Shown: positions 34,188 to 42,676 of the stretch, piece by piece
Layout of the letters: the number at the start of each line of letters is the position of its first letter
Position numbering within the stretch: position 1 is the stretch's first letter
From: AP-15 sp036500965
GTDB lineage: Bacteria; Pseudomonadota; Alphaproteobacteria; ATCC43930; CGMCC-115725
NCBI GenBank assembly: GCA_036500965.1
Contig: DASYBC010000054.1
Coordinates: forward strand, 61,603-125,602
Reading direction: 5' to 3'
Length of the DNA stretch: 64,000 bases
Position numbers and translations under genes: made by a program
Notes under the pieces: generated by a model
The model's database searches: none
Told to the model about the DNA's origin: nothing
What the model saw: only the letters and a program-made list of their open reading frames with translations

Positions 34188-35165
34188 ATGTTGCCGCAGC
34201 CGCTGCCGCTGGCGCGATTCTCGGCTGCCGACGATTTGCGCGCCGCGATTGGGTTGTGGGCGGCGTGGCTGGCAGGCGAGCGCCGCGCCTCGGCGCACAC
34301 GATCGCCGCCTACGGTCGCGACCTGGCCTTCTTTCTGGATTTCCTGACCCAGCATTTGGCCGCCTTGCCGAGCCTCGCGGCGATCGGCGAATTGCGCCCG
34401 GCCGATTTCCGCGCATATCTTGCGCAGCGCGCCGGCGAGGGCATCGAGCGCAGCTCGTTGGCGCGCAACCTGTCGGTGCTGCGCGGGTTCGTGCGCTTTT
34501 TGCGGCGGCGCCGGCTCGCCTCGACGACCGCGCTTGCGGCCTTGCGCGGACCCAAATTGCCGCCCGGCGTGCCCAAGCCGCTCTCCATCGACGACGCCAT
34601 CGCCGCTGTCGATGCCGCCGGCAATCTCGGCGGCGAAGGCTGGCAAAACAAACGCGACACCGCGCTCTTGGCGCTGATCTATGGCTGCGGGCTGCGGCTG
34701 TCGGAGGCGCTCGGGTTGAGCCGGGCCGAGGCCCCGCTGGGCGAATCGCTGACGATCGTCGGCAAAGGCCGCAAAGCGCGCCAGCTGCCGCTGCTGCCTG
34801 CGGTGCGCAGCGCGATCGCCGACTACCTCGCCGCCTGCCCGTTCGCGGCTGCCGCGCAGGCCCCGCTGTTTGTCGGCGCCCGCGGCGGCCCCTTGCATCC
34901 TCGGCTGGTGCAGCGGCAGATGGCGGCGCTGCGCCGATATTTGCAGCTGCCGGAAACGGCGACGCCGCATGCGCTGCGCCACAGCTTTGCCACGCATCTG
35001 CTGGGCGCCGGCGGCGATCTGCGCGCGATCCAGGAGCTGTTGGGCCATGCCAGCCTGTCGACGACGCAACGCTATACCTCGGTCGACAGCGAGCGGCTGC
35101 TGGCGGTCTATGACAACGCGCATCCGCGCGCCCGGCTGCCGCGATCAGGCGCCCGGGCGCGCTAA
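34188..35165 (+). CDS. xerC: Tyrosine recombinase XerC
   Basis: From the ATG used here the protein has 325 residues. The N-terminal SAM-like core-binding domain (WAAWLAGERRASAHTIAAYGRDL) precedes the catalytic domain with Arg170 (YGCGLRLSEAL), Lys in GKGRKAR, the HALRHSFATHLL box (His, Arg), His in LGHASLSTTQ and the nucleophile Tyr in QRYT. XerC with XerD resolves chromosome dimers at dif. The frame is open some 650 bases further upstream, but that part is antisense-like sequence over DUF484 and a repeat element, so I exclude it. A GTG five codons before this ATG is an alternative start. Confidence 0.93.
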   Translation: MLPQPLPLARFSAADDLRAAIGLWAAWLAGERRASAHTIAAYGRDLAFFLDFLTQHLAALPSLAAIGELRPADFRAYLAQRAGEGIERSSLARNLSVLRGFVRFLRRRRLASTTALAALRGPKLPPGVPKPLSIDDAIAAVDAAGNLGGEGWQNKRDTALLALIYGCGLRLSEALGLSRAEAPLGESLTIVGKGRKARQLPLLPAVRSAIADYLAACPFAAAAQAPLFVGARGGPLHPRLVQRQMAALRRYLQLPETATPHALRHSFATHLLGAGGDLRAIQELLGHASLSTTQRYTSVDSERLLAVYDNAHPRARLPRSGARAR

Positions 35166-35177
35166 GAGGAGGGACAG

Positions 35178-35939
35178 GTGGATCTCGGTCTTGCGGGAAA
35201 GAAAGCGATCGTCACCGGCGGCAGCCGAGGCATCGGCCGGGCGATCTGCGCGTTGCTGGCCGAGGAAGGCTGCGATATCGGGCTGTGCGCGCGCGGCGAA
35301 GCGGGGGTCGAAGAGGCGGTGACCGCGCTCGCCGGCATGGGTGTGACCGCGCATGGCGGGGTCGTCGATGTGTCCGACACCAAGGCTCTGCGAGGCTGGG
35401 TCGCCGAAGCAGCCGAAAGGCTGGGCGGGCTTGACATCTTTATCGCCAATGTCAGCGCGCTGGCTCAGGCGATGGACGAAGCTTCCTGGCGGCGCAGTCT
35501 CGACATCGATGTGCTGGGCACGGTTGCCGGGGTCGAGGCGGCAATCCCGCTTCTGGAAAAATCCTCGGCTGGCGCAATCGTCGTGATCGGCACCACCGGG
35601 GCGGTCGAGATCGCCGGCGCGCCGCGCCCCTACGCCTCGGTCAAGCCGCGCTGGTGCCATACGTCAAGGCGCTCGCCCCGCAATCTTGCCGCCAAGGGCG
35701 TGCGCGCCAACATGGTCTCGCCCGGGAACGTCTATTTCAGGGGCGGGGTGTGGAATGTGCTCGAGGAGAGCAATCCCGAGCTGTTCCGCACGATGGTCGA
35801 ACGCAACCCGATGGGCCGCATGGGCACGCCCCAGGAGGTGGCCAACGCGGTCGTCTTTCTCGCCAGCCCGCGGGCCAGCTTTATTACCGGCACCAATTTG
35901 ATCATCGACGGCGCGCTCACGCAGCGCGTCCAGTTCTGA
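35178..35939 (+). CDS. Short-chain dehydrogenase/reductase with a scrambled segment
   Basis: A 253-residue SDR starting at a GTG preceded by AAGAGGAGG. The cofactor motif is TGGSRGIGRA (residues 13-22). The catalytic pair is Y152-xxx-K156 (YASVK), and the position usually filled by Ser, 13 residues earlier, is Thr. Residues 157-168 (PRWCHTSRRSPR) do not resemble the family; one base fewer after K156 and one extra C near 35679 explain them, since the intervening bases in another frame read AALVPYVKALA. The rest (RNLAAKGVRANMVSPG, SFITGTNLIIDGA) is normal. Either the two indels are real and alter the helix after the active site, or they are sequence errors. Confidence 0.88.
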   Translation: MDLGLAGKKAIVTGGSRGIGRAICALLAEEGCDIGLCARGEAGVEEAVTALAGMGVTAHGGVVDVSDTKALRGWVAEAAERLGGLDIFIANVSALAQAMDEASWRRSLDIDVLGTVAGVEAAIPLLEKSSAGAIVVIGTTGAVEIAGAPRPYASVKPRWCHTSRRSPRNLAAKGVRANMVSPGNVYFRGGVWNVLEESNPELFRTMVERNPMGRMGTPQEVANAVVFLASPRASFITGTNLIIDGALTQRVQF

Positions 35940-35950
35940 TCTCGCACGTG

Positions 35951-36091
35951 ATGCCGGAAGGGTTCGAGCACCATACCGCCGAAATGGGCAACGCGCGCAT
36001 CGAAAGCACCGGCGGCGTCAAGTTCAACGTGCCGCAAGGGCACGGCTCGCTCGCGACGGTGGTGCAGACGCCTGAGGGCGTCGCCGCGTGA
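35951..36091 (+). CDS. Short open frame, possible gene fragment
   Basis: A 46-codon frame reading MPEGFEHHTAEMGNARI at its start, which recalls the first residues of alpha/beta-hydrolase (epoxide-hydrolase-like) proteins, followed by sequence that does not match that family (FNVPQGHGSLATVVQTPEG). It may be a hydrolase remnant left after deletion or a small gene of its own. No strong ribosome binding site is seen; it lies directly after the SDR gene. Confidence 0.3.
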   Translation: MPEGFEHHTAEMGNARIESTGGVKFNVPQGHGSLATVVQTPEGVAA

Positions 36092-36140
36092 GGGCCCCAC
36101 GGCACCCTGACAGCCGCACCAGCTTCTGCCGCAGCTCAGC

Positions 36141-36932
36141 ATGATGACCGCCGGCTGGTTTTTTGCCGCGCTGCGTCACGACCGTGCTGTCGTTCTCGGC
36201 AGTCTCGGGTTTGTCGTCCTGCTCGCCTGGGTCTACCTGCTGTTGGGCGCCGGCCTCGAAATGCAGGCGGCGGGCATGGGCGGCGGCAAGATGATGGCCA
36301 TGCAGCCTGAATGGAGCCTCGGTTACGGCCTCGTGGTCTTCATCATGTGGGTCGTGATGATGATCGCGATGATGCTGCCGAGCGTCGCGCCGGTGACGCT
36401 GCTGGTTGCCGGCCTTGCCCGCAAGCGCGCTGCCGCGGACAGCGGCGTGCGGGTGGGCCCGGCATTGTTCGTGTTCGGATATGTCGTTGTTTGGCTCGGC
36501 TTTGCTGCTGCCGCAACCGCGTCGCAATGGGCTCTCGACAAGGCCCGGTTGCTGTCTGGGACAACCGCCTTCAGCAATCTCGTGCTCACCGGCGTCGTGC
36601 TGGTTGCTGCCGGCGTTTATCAGTGGACGCCGTTAAAGGCGGCGTGTCTGCGACATTGCCGCTCGCCGCTCGACTTCATCCTTTTCCATTGGCGTGAAGG
36701 CCGACTCGGCGCGGTGACGAGCGGCATCGGGCACGGCTTTTTCTGCCTCGGCTGCTGCTGGATGCTGATGGCGCTGCTGTTCGTCGGCGGGGTCATGAAC
36801 CTCGCTTGGATCGCCGGCATCGCGCTGCTGGTGCTGATCGAGAAAATCCTGCCCTGGGGCAGGCGGATCAGCCAAGTGACGGGTGCCGTGCTCGTCGCGT
36901 GGGGCGTTCTCACACTGGCCACGGCCGCTTAA
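36141..36932 (+). CDS. DUF2182 membrane protein
   Basis: A 263-residue protein with about seven helices. DUF2182 hallmarks are WVVMMIAMMLPSVAPVTLL, YQWTPLKAACLRHCRSPL, GIGHGFFCLGCCWMLM and the C-terminal IEKILPWG. The conserved CxxxC, GCCW and methionine-rich helices suggest metal binding or transfer (often annotated as predicted metal-binding integral membrane protein). It is frequently paired with a DUF1326 protein, which is absent here. An MxxGxGGGKMMAMQ loop near residue 45 is Met-rich as well. Confidence 0.88.
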   Translation: MMTAGWFFAALRHDRAVVLGSLGFVVLLAWVYLLLGAGLEMQAAGMGGGKMMAMQPEWSLGYGLVVFIMWVVMMIAMMLPSVAPVTLLVAGLARKRAAADSGVRVGPALFVFGYVVVWLGFAAAATASQWALDKARLLSGTTAFSNLVLTGVVLVAAGVYQWTPLKAACLRHCRSPLDFILFHWREGRLGAVTSGIGHGFFCLGCCWMLMALLFVGGVMNLAWIAGIALLVLIEKILPWGRRISQVTGAVLVAWGVLTLATAA

Positions 36933-37011
36933 TCGCCGGAAATCCCTTGAGCAGAAATGTGATGAGCGCCGTCACCGGCGCCCATCGTGTCGCTTTTTGT
37001 GCTCTCGGGCC

Positions 37012-38151
37012 TTAGTTGATCAGGCCGTAGAATTTGCCGGCGTTTTCGCAGGTGATCTTGTGCACCACGTCGGCCGGCAACCCGGCGAACTGCTCCTTGA
37101 TGTATTTCGAGGATTCGGGCCACACCCCGTCGGTGTGCGGGTAGTCGGAGCCCCACATCAGGGTCTCGACGCCGATATCCTCATAGAGCTTGGTGCCGAT
37201 CGGGTCGAACTGGAACGTCGCTTTGCATTGGCGGCGCCAGTATTCGCTGGGCTTCAGCTTGATCAGGTCGCGGAAGCGGTCCTCATATTCGAAATCCATG
37301 CGGTCGAGCGCGTAGGGCAGCCAGCCGATGCCGCTCTCGCCGAACGACACCCTGAGCCGAGGATGACGCTCGAGCACACCGGCGCCGATCAGCGCCGCGA
37401 TGATGTGAATGAGGCCCATCTGGAACGAGGACACGCCGGTGAACATCGCCGCCCGCCGGACCTGGCCCGAGACGCCCTCGCGCGCCCGCGGCGAGGTGGT
37501 CGGGAAGGTGTGAAAATGCAATGGCAGCTGCACGTCCTCGACCGCGTTCCACAATGGCTCCCAGACCGGGTGCCACATCGGCTCCATGTCCCACGAGCAC
37601 GACAGCTCGAGCCCCTTGATCCCCATCTTGGCGACCCGGTGGATCTCGGCGACGGCCTTGTCGATATCGCCATAGGGCAGGCAGGCGAGGCCGATCTCGC
37701 GCTCGGGATAATGGCTGCAGAAATCCCGGAGCCAGTCGTTGTAGATACGCAGCATCTCGTTCGAGGCTTCGGAGTCGTTGAGCCGCGAGGCGGCGCCGAG
37801 AATTCCATAGATTACCTCGGCATCGACGCCGTCGCGGTCCATGTCCTTGATCCGCAGATGCGGGTCGCTGCAGCGCCGGATATCGCGCTTGCCGTCTTCG
37901 TACATCCCGGTCTCGGCCATCTTGTCAACCCGGTGGTTCTGCCCGGGAACAAACGGCGCGCCGCCTGGCCCGACACCGTTCTTCAGGCCAAAGGTGGCGC
38001 CGTTCTTGGCCGTCCATTGCGGCCCCTGCGGCCCGTCGGCGACATAGGGCATGCGGTCTTTCAACTCGCGCGGGGCTTCGGAGACGAACAAGTCGGGCGG
38101 CATCCACGGCATGTCGAGATGGCAATCGGCCGAAATCCTGCGGTATTGCAT
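37012..38151 (-). CDS. Amidohydrolase-2 family protein
   Basis: A protein of 379 residues starting MQYRRISADCHLDMPWMPP, with GGAGG eight bases before the ATG. The usual HxH metal motif at the N-terminus appears as D-C-H-L, so the first metal ligand differs from the ACMSD type. Later family blocks are present: LPLHFHTFP, FGESGIGWLPYALDRMD and MWGSDYPHTDGVWP with the metal-binding Asp. Decarboxylation or hydrolysis of an aromatic or carboxylic substrate is likely. No signal peptide is seen. It is transcribed alone. Confidence 0.85.
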   Translation of the reverse strand: MQYRRISADCHLDMPWMPPDLFVSEAPRELKDRMPYVADGPQGPQWTAKNGATFGLKNGVGPGGAPFVPGQNHRVDKMAETGMYEDGKRDIRRCSDPHLRIKDMDRDGVDAEVIYGILGAASRLNDSEASNEMLRIYNDWLRDFCSHYPEREIGLACLPYGDIDKAVAEIHRVAKMGIKGLELSCSWDMEPMWHPVWEPLWNAVEDVQLPLHFHTFPTTSPRAREGVSGQVRRAAMFTGVSSFQMGLIHIIAALIGAGVLERHPRLRVSFGESGIGWLPYALDRMDFEYEDRFRDLIKLKPSEYWRRQCKATFQFDPIGTKLYEDIGVETLMWGSDYPHTDGVWPESSKYIKEQFAGLPADVVHKITCENAGKFYGLIN

Positions 38152-38319
38152 GTTGTTTCCTCCGCTCATCGTTGACCGGGCGTGGCGTCGCGTAACTGTA
38201 CCGCCTCGATGCGCGGATTTCCTAGCTCGGATTTTGCATGCCGGGCCGGCGAAAGGCGCCGCTGGGTGCAAGGAAAATGGCGCCGGAAGAGCGAATTGGC
38301 TCGCCCGGAGCGCCGGCGC

Positions 38320-40371
38320 CTAGTCTTCGTCGGGCACAGCCGCTTCGAGCTCGTCGAGCCAGACGGCCGCGCTGGCGTCGGAGGGGGCGCGCCAATCGCT
38401 GCGCGGCGACAGCGACCCGCCCGACGAGATTTTCGGGCCGTTGGGCAGGGCCGAGCGCTTGAACTGGCTCTGCTGGTAGAAGCGCAGCAGGAACACCCGC
38501 AGCCAGTGCTTGATATCGGCGAGGCTATAGGCGCGCCGCGTGCTTTCCGGCGTGTTGGCCGGCCACACCCCGCGTTCGACGTCGGCCCACGCGTTCCACG
38601 ACAGATAGGCGATCTTGGACGGGGCGAACCCGAGCCGGGTTGCGTAATATAGGTTGAAGTCCTGCAGCGCGTATGGGCCGACGATGCTCTCGGTCGATTG
38701 GATCAGGCCATCGGCGCCCGGCGGCACCAATTCGGGCGAGATTTCGGTCGCCAGGATGTCGTAGAGGATCGGCGCCGATTCCGGGCCGAGGTCGCCCGAT
38801 GCCGCGACAAACCGGATCAGGTGCTGGATCAGCGTTTTGGCGACCGAGGCGTTGGGGTTGTAGTGCGACATCTGATCGCCGACCCCATAGGTGCACCAGC
38901 CGAGGCCCAATTCGGACAGATCGCCGGTGCCGACCACCAGCCCGCCATTGTGGTTGGCCAGCCGGAACAGGTAATCGGTGCGCAGCCCGGCCTGGACATT
39001 TTCATAGGTCACGTCGTAATGCGCCTCGCCCTTGGCCGAGGCATGGCCGATGTCCTGCAGCATCTGCCGCGCGGCCGGGCGAATGTCGATCTCGGCGCCG
39101 CTGACGCCCAGCGCGCGCATTAGCTTCCAGGCGTTGGCCTTGGTCGCCTCGCCGGTGGCGAAGCCCGGTAAGGTATAGGCGAGGATGTCGGTGCGCGCGA
39201 GCCCCAGCCGGTCCATCGCCCGCGCCGAAACGATCAGCGCCTGGGTCGAATCGAGCCCGCCGGAAACGCCGATCACCAGCTTTTTGAGCCCGGTCGCTTC
39301 GAGGCGGCGGGCGAGCCCCTGGACCTGGATGTTGTAGGCCTCGTAGCAATTTTCGCGCAGCATCGCCGGATCGGACGGCACATACGGAAACCGTTCGATA
39401 TTGCGGCGCAGGGCCAGCCGCTCGCCGGGCTCGGCGAAATCGAAGGCGACCGTGCGAAACGCCAGGCCGGTGCCGACGGCGGCGCGCACGCAATCGCCGA
39501 AGGTGTTGGTGCGCATCCGCTCCTGCCGGATGCGGCCGAGATCGACATCGGCGGTCGCCATCTGGGCGGTGGCCGAAAACCGCTCGGTCTCGGCCAGCCC
39601 GTCGCCCAGTTCGAAGATGCCCGCCTGGCCGTCCCAGGCGAGGTCGGTCGTCGATTCGCCGGCCCCCGCGGCAGAATAAGCGTAGGCAGCAATGCAGCGC
39701 GCCGATTGCGAAGCGCATAAGAGGCGGCGCATCTGCGCTTTGCCGATCGTGATGTTGCTGGCCGACAGGTTGAGCAGGATCTCGGCCCCGGCCATCGCCG
39801 CCGCGGTGCTCGGCGGCTGCGGCACCCACAAATCCTCACAGATTTCGACGTGAAAGGCGAACCCCGCCTGGCCGCCGGCGGCGAACAGCAGATCGACGCC
39901 AAACGGCGCCTGATGCCCCGCGACCCTGATCGATCGGCCGGCGATCCCCTCGCCCGAGGTGAAATGGCGGCGCTCGTAAAATTCGCGATAGTTCGGAAGG
40001 AACACCTTGGGGACGATTCCCAGCAGCTGGCCGCGATAAACAACCGCCGCGCAATTATAGAGATGTCCGTGCGAGCGCAGCGGCGCGCCGACGACGAACA
40101 CCGGGAACAGTTGCTGGCTTGCCCGCACGAGCCGGTCGAGCTCAGCCTCCACCGCCTCGAGCACCGCCTCCTGGAACAGCAGATCGTCGATCGCATAGGC
40201 CGACAGGCACAATTCGGGGAAGACCATCAGCCCGATCCGCGCCTGGTCGCCGGCGGCGAGCAAAGCCTCGACCTCTTCGGCATTGCGCCGCGGCTCGGCC
40301 ACCGAAACCAGCGGCACGCATGCGCTGACGCGGACGAATTGATGCCGGTAGGGCGAAAAGAACGAAGACAT
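38320..40371 (-). CDS. nadE: Glutamine-dependent NAD+ synthetase
   Basis: A 683-residue enzyme of the long (Mycobacterium-like) type starting MSSFFSPYRHQFVRVS. The N-terminal nitrilase-fold glutaminase has its triad E53 (FPELCLSAY), K122 (VPKVFLPNY) and C178 (EICEDLWVP). The C-terminal synthetase has the PP-loop SGGLDST and GTGDLSELGLGWCTYGVGDQMSHYN. It makes NAD+ from deamido-NAD, ATP and glutamine. It stands alone between an amidohydrolase and an Nramp-like gene. Confidence 0.96.
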   Translation of the reverse strand: MSSFFSPYRHQFVRVSACVPLVSVAEPRRNAEEVEALLAAGDQARIGLMVFPELCLSAYAIDDLLFQEAVLEAVEAELDRLVRASQQLFPVFVVGAPLRSHGHLYNCAAVVYRGQLLGIVPKVFLPNYREFYERRHFTSGEGIAGRSIRVAGHQAPFGVDLLFAAGGQAGFAFHVEICEDLWVPQPPSTAAAMAGAEILLNLSASNITIGKAQMRRLLCASQSARCIAAYAYSAAGAGESTTDLAWDGQAGIFELGDGLAETERFSATAQMATADVDLGRIRQERMRTNTFGDCVRAAVGTGLAFRTVAFDFAEPGERLALRRNIERFPYVPSDPAMLRENCYEAYNIQVQGLARRLEATGLKKLVIGVSGGLDSTQALIVSARAMDRLGLARTDILAYTLPGFATGEATKANAWKLMRALGVSGAEIDIRPAARQMLQDIGHASAKGEAHYDVTYENVQAGLRTDYLFRLANHNGGLVVGTGDLSELGLGWCTYGVGDQMSHYNPNASVAKTLIQHLIRFVAASGDLGPESAPILYDILATEISPELVPPGADGLIQSTESIVGPYALQDFNLYYATRLGFAPSKIAYLSWNAWADVERGVWPANTPESTRRAYSLADIKHWLRVFLLRFYQQSQFKRSALPNGPKISSGGSLSPRSDWRAPSDASAAVWLDELEAAVPDED

Positions 40372-40522
40372 CGCAGGTTGGCGCTCGCGCGATCGGCCGA
40401 CCTTAGTGATCTGGGGCATCGACACCATCACGATAAGGGGGCTTGGGAGCGGGCTTTCTCCGCGAGCATCGCAACACTCCTCGCAAGTCAGGCTTCCGCC
40501 CGCGAGAGGCGCTCGGCGCCAC

Positions 40523-41770
40523 CTACAGCAATCCTGAGATGCCGCCGAACAGACCGAGGGCGCAGACGACCGCGCAGACGCAGACGACCAGCCACAGATA
40601 CCATCCGCGCAGCCGCAGCGGCACCGGCAACGCCGTTACCGCCAGCGCGATCAGGAAGCCGATCACGAACGGCAACAAGAAAGCGTTCAGCACCTGTGCC
40701 GCGATATTGAGCCATACGAGGTCCGGCATGACCCAGACGAGGCCGGCGGCGAGGACCGCGCCGGCAGCATAGACGCCGTAAAACCATCCCGCATCGAGCG
40801 GGCGATATTCCAGCGAACGCTGGTATCCGGTGACCTCGCCTACTCCCCAGGCGAGCGCCAACGAGGAGACGATAGCCGCGGTAAACGAGGCGCCGAGCAC
40901 GCCCGCACCGAACACGAGGCGGCCCGCCGTCTCGCCGAGGACCGGCGTCAGCGCATCGCCGATCTGACCGACGCTGGTGAGGTTTGTCGGGCCGACGCCC
41001 GAGGCCAGGGCAGCTGCGGCGGCGACGAGCACGGCTCCGGTCAAGCATTGCGTGAGAACCGCCCCGATGCCCGTATCCCACCGCGCCGCCCGCAGATCCG
41101 CCGCTTGCAGCTGTTTATCGACGGTGGCGGATTGCTGATAAAAAATCATCCAAGGATTGAAGGTTGCGCCGATGATCGCTGCTGCCAAATAGGCGAACTC
41201 GCGGTTGCCGAACGGGATATCGATGGCGTCCTTTGCCAAATTCGCGAGATTGGGGTGCGCGATCCACGCGACCGCAAAGAAGGCCAGCTCAAACAGGCCA
41301 ATGACCAGTGCTGTGCGCTCGACGCGCCGATAGGACCCGGTGGCCACCACGGCGAGCAGGGCTGCGGTGGCGAGGGGCAAGGTCAGACTTCGCGACAGGC
41401 CGTAGATTTCCCCGACGCCGGCGACGCCGGTGAATTCGGTGACCAGCGAGCCGATCGCCGCCGCCGCCAGGCCGGCGGTCGAAAGCCAAGCCCATCCGGC
41501 ACCGAACCGCTCGCGGATCAGCTCACCATGGCCGCGCCCGGTGCAGATCCCCAGCCGTACAGTCAATTCCTGTACCATAAAGAGCATCGGGATCAGCAGC
41601 AGCAGCAGCGGCAGCAGCCGATAGCCCCACCGCGCCCCGCCCTGTGCGGCGGTCACCACGTTTCCGGCGTCGGTGTCGGCCAGCATCACCAGCAGCCCGG
41701 GCCCGCAGGCGCCGAGCCATCGCAATGCTGGCCTGATTCTTACTTTTGCGGGTTGCGCCTCGCTGTCCAT
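40523..41770 (-). CDS. Nramp-related transporter with altered metal site
   Basis: A 415-residue protein with 11 or so helices. TM1 reads GPGLLVMLADTDAGNV; D34-A-G-N37 replaces the canonical Asp-Pro-Gly-Asn. TM6 reads IIGATFNPWMIFYQQ, in which N205-P-W207 takes the place of the Met-Pro-His that binds transition metals. The rest of the layout (G-x-x-x-TEFTGVAGV, IPFGN loop) is Nramp-like. Loss of the methionine is associated with relatives that carry Mg2+ or Al3+ instead of Mn2+/Fe2+, so the cargo is uncertain. No Mn or Fe regulator site was recognised. Confidence 0.85.
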   Translation of the reverse strand: MDSEAQPAKVRIRPALRWLGACGPGLLVMLADTDAGNVVTAAQGGARWGYRLLPLLLLLIPMLFMVQELTVRLGICTGRGHGELIRERFGAGWAWLSTAGLAAAAIGSLVTEFTGVAGVGEIYGLSRSLTLPLATAALLAVVATGSYRRVERTALVIGLFELAFFAVAWIAHPNLANLAKDAIDIPFGNREFAYLAAAIIGATFNPWMIFYQQSATVDKQLQAADLRAARWDTGIGAVLTQCLTGAVLVAAAAALASGVGPTNLTSVGQIGDALTPVLGETAGRLVFGAGVLGASFTAAIVSSLALAWGVGEVTGYQRSLEYRPLDAGWFYGVYAAGAVLAAGLVWVMPDLVWLNIAAQVLNAFLLPFVIGFLIALAVTALPVPLRLRGWYLWLVVCVCAVVCALGLFGGISGLL

Positions 41771-41809
41771 TCTGCGCTCAGCGCGGAAAATGGTGGGGGA
41801 TCGGGGTGG

Positions 41810-42430
41810 TCAACGCCGCCGGCGCCTCGCCCGCAGCACCGCGCCGACGACCCCGCCGAGCCCAAACAGGATGAAGCCGCCGAGCACCAGGATCACGAGA
41901 TTAGCCGAGCCGACCAGGCGTTGGCCGATTTTGCCGACCACGTCGCCGAAGAGGAGCAGCATCGGCGCCCATACCAGCGCTGAGGCCATGTTGGCGACCC
42001 AGAAGCGGCCGGGCGGCATCTGCATGACCCCCGCGGCGAGCGGGATCACCGCGCGGACCGGGCCAAAGAAACGGCCGATGAACACGCTCATGCCGCCATA
42101 TCTGGCGAAAAACCGGATACCGCCCGGCAACAGGTCGGGATGACGGGTGAAGGGCCAGATCCGCGCGATCGCGTGGCCAAACCGGCGCCCGATCCAATAC
42201 GACACCGCATCGCCGAGCACGGCGCCGAGGACCGCCCCGGCGAGCACTAGCAGATGCGGCGGCGCGCCGGTCGCCATCAGCGCGCCCGCGGCAATCAACA
42301 GCGAGCTTCCGGGAAACAGCAGGCTCACAAAGGCGAGCGATTCGCCGAAGGCGGCGATGAACATGACCGCGAACGCCCAGCCCGCATGCACGGCAATGAA
42401 GGCGAGCGTCGGCTGAACCAGGTGTTCCAT
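41810..42430 (-). CDS. DedA-family membrane protein
   Basis: A protein of about 206 residues starting MEHLVQPTLAFIAV. DedA/SNARE-associated features are FGESLAFVSLLFPGSSLLIAAG, GAVLGAVLGDAVSYWIGRRFG, and the conserved GRFFGPVRAVIPLAAG, followed by a C-terminal helix and an RRRRR tail. These proteins act as lipid-carrier or phospholipid flippases and affect membrane homeostasis. A GTG five codons upstream is an alternative start. It diverges from the radical SAM gene across about 245 bases. Confidence 0.9.
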   Translation of the reverse strand: MEHLVQPTLAFIAVHAGWAFAVMFIAAFGESLAFVSLLFPGSSLLIAAGALMATGAPPHLLVLAGAVLGAVLGDAVSYWIGRRFGHAIARIWPFTRHPDLLPGGIRFFARYGGMSVFIGRFFGPVRAVIPLAAGVMQMPPGRFWVANMASALVWAPMLLLFGDVVGKIGQRLVGSANLVILVLGGFILFGLGGVVGAVLRARRRRR

Positions 42431-42676
42431 GCGGCTTTCGAGCACCGTTGGGCAGAGCGGAAATCAAAAAAATGGGCTTTGGACGCTCGCGCCCCGCGGT
42501 AGTCCACATCGGCCACTCGCCCCGTCCCGCGAGCCGGGAGTAATATCATTGCCGGCCGAACGGGAGGGCCTGCCGACAGCCTCGGTCGGGCTCAGTCGGG
42601 TTGCCGGTTCGCTCGACGTTTACGGCGCTCCACCATGGCCTCGGCCGGGTCGACGATCAAAAGGGGGATTAGCCCG

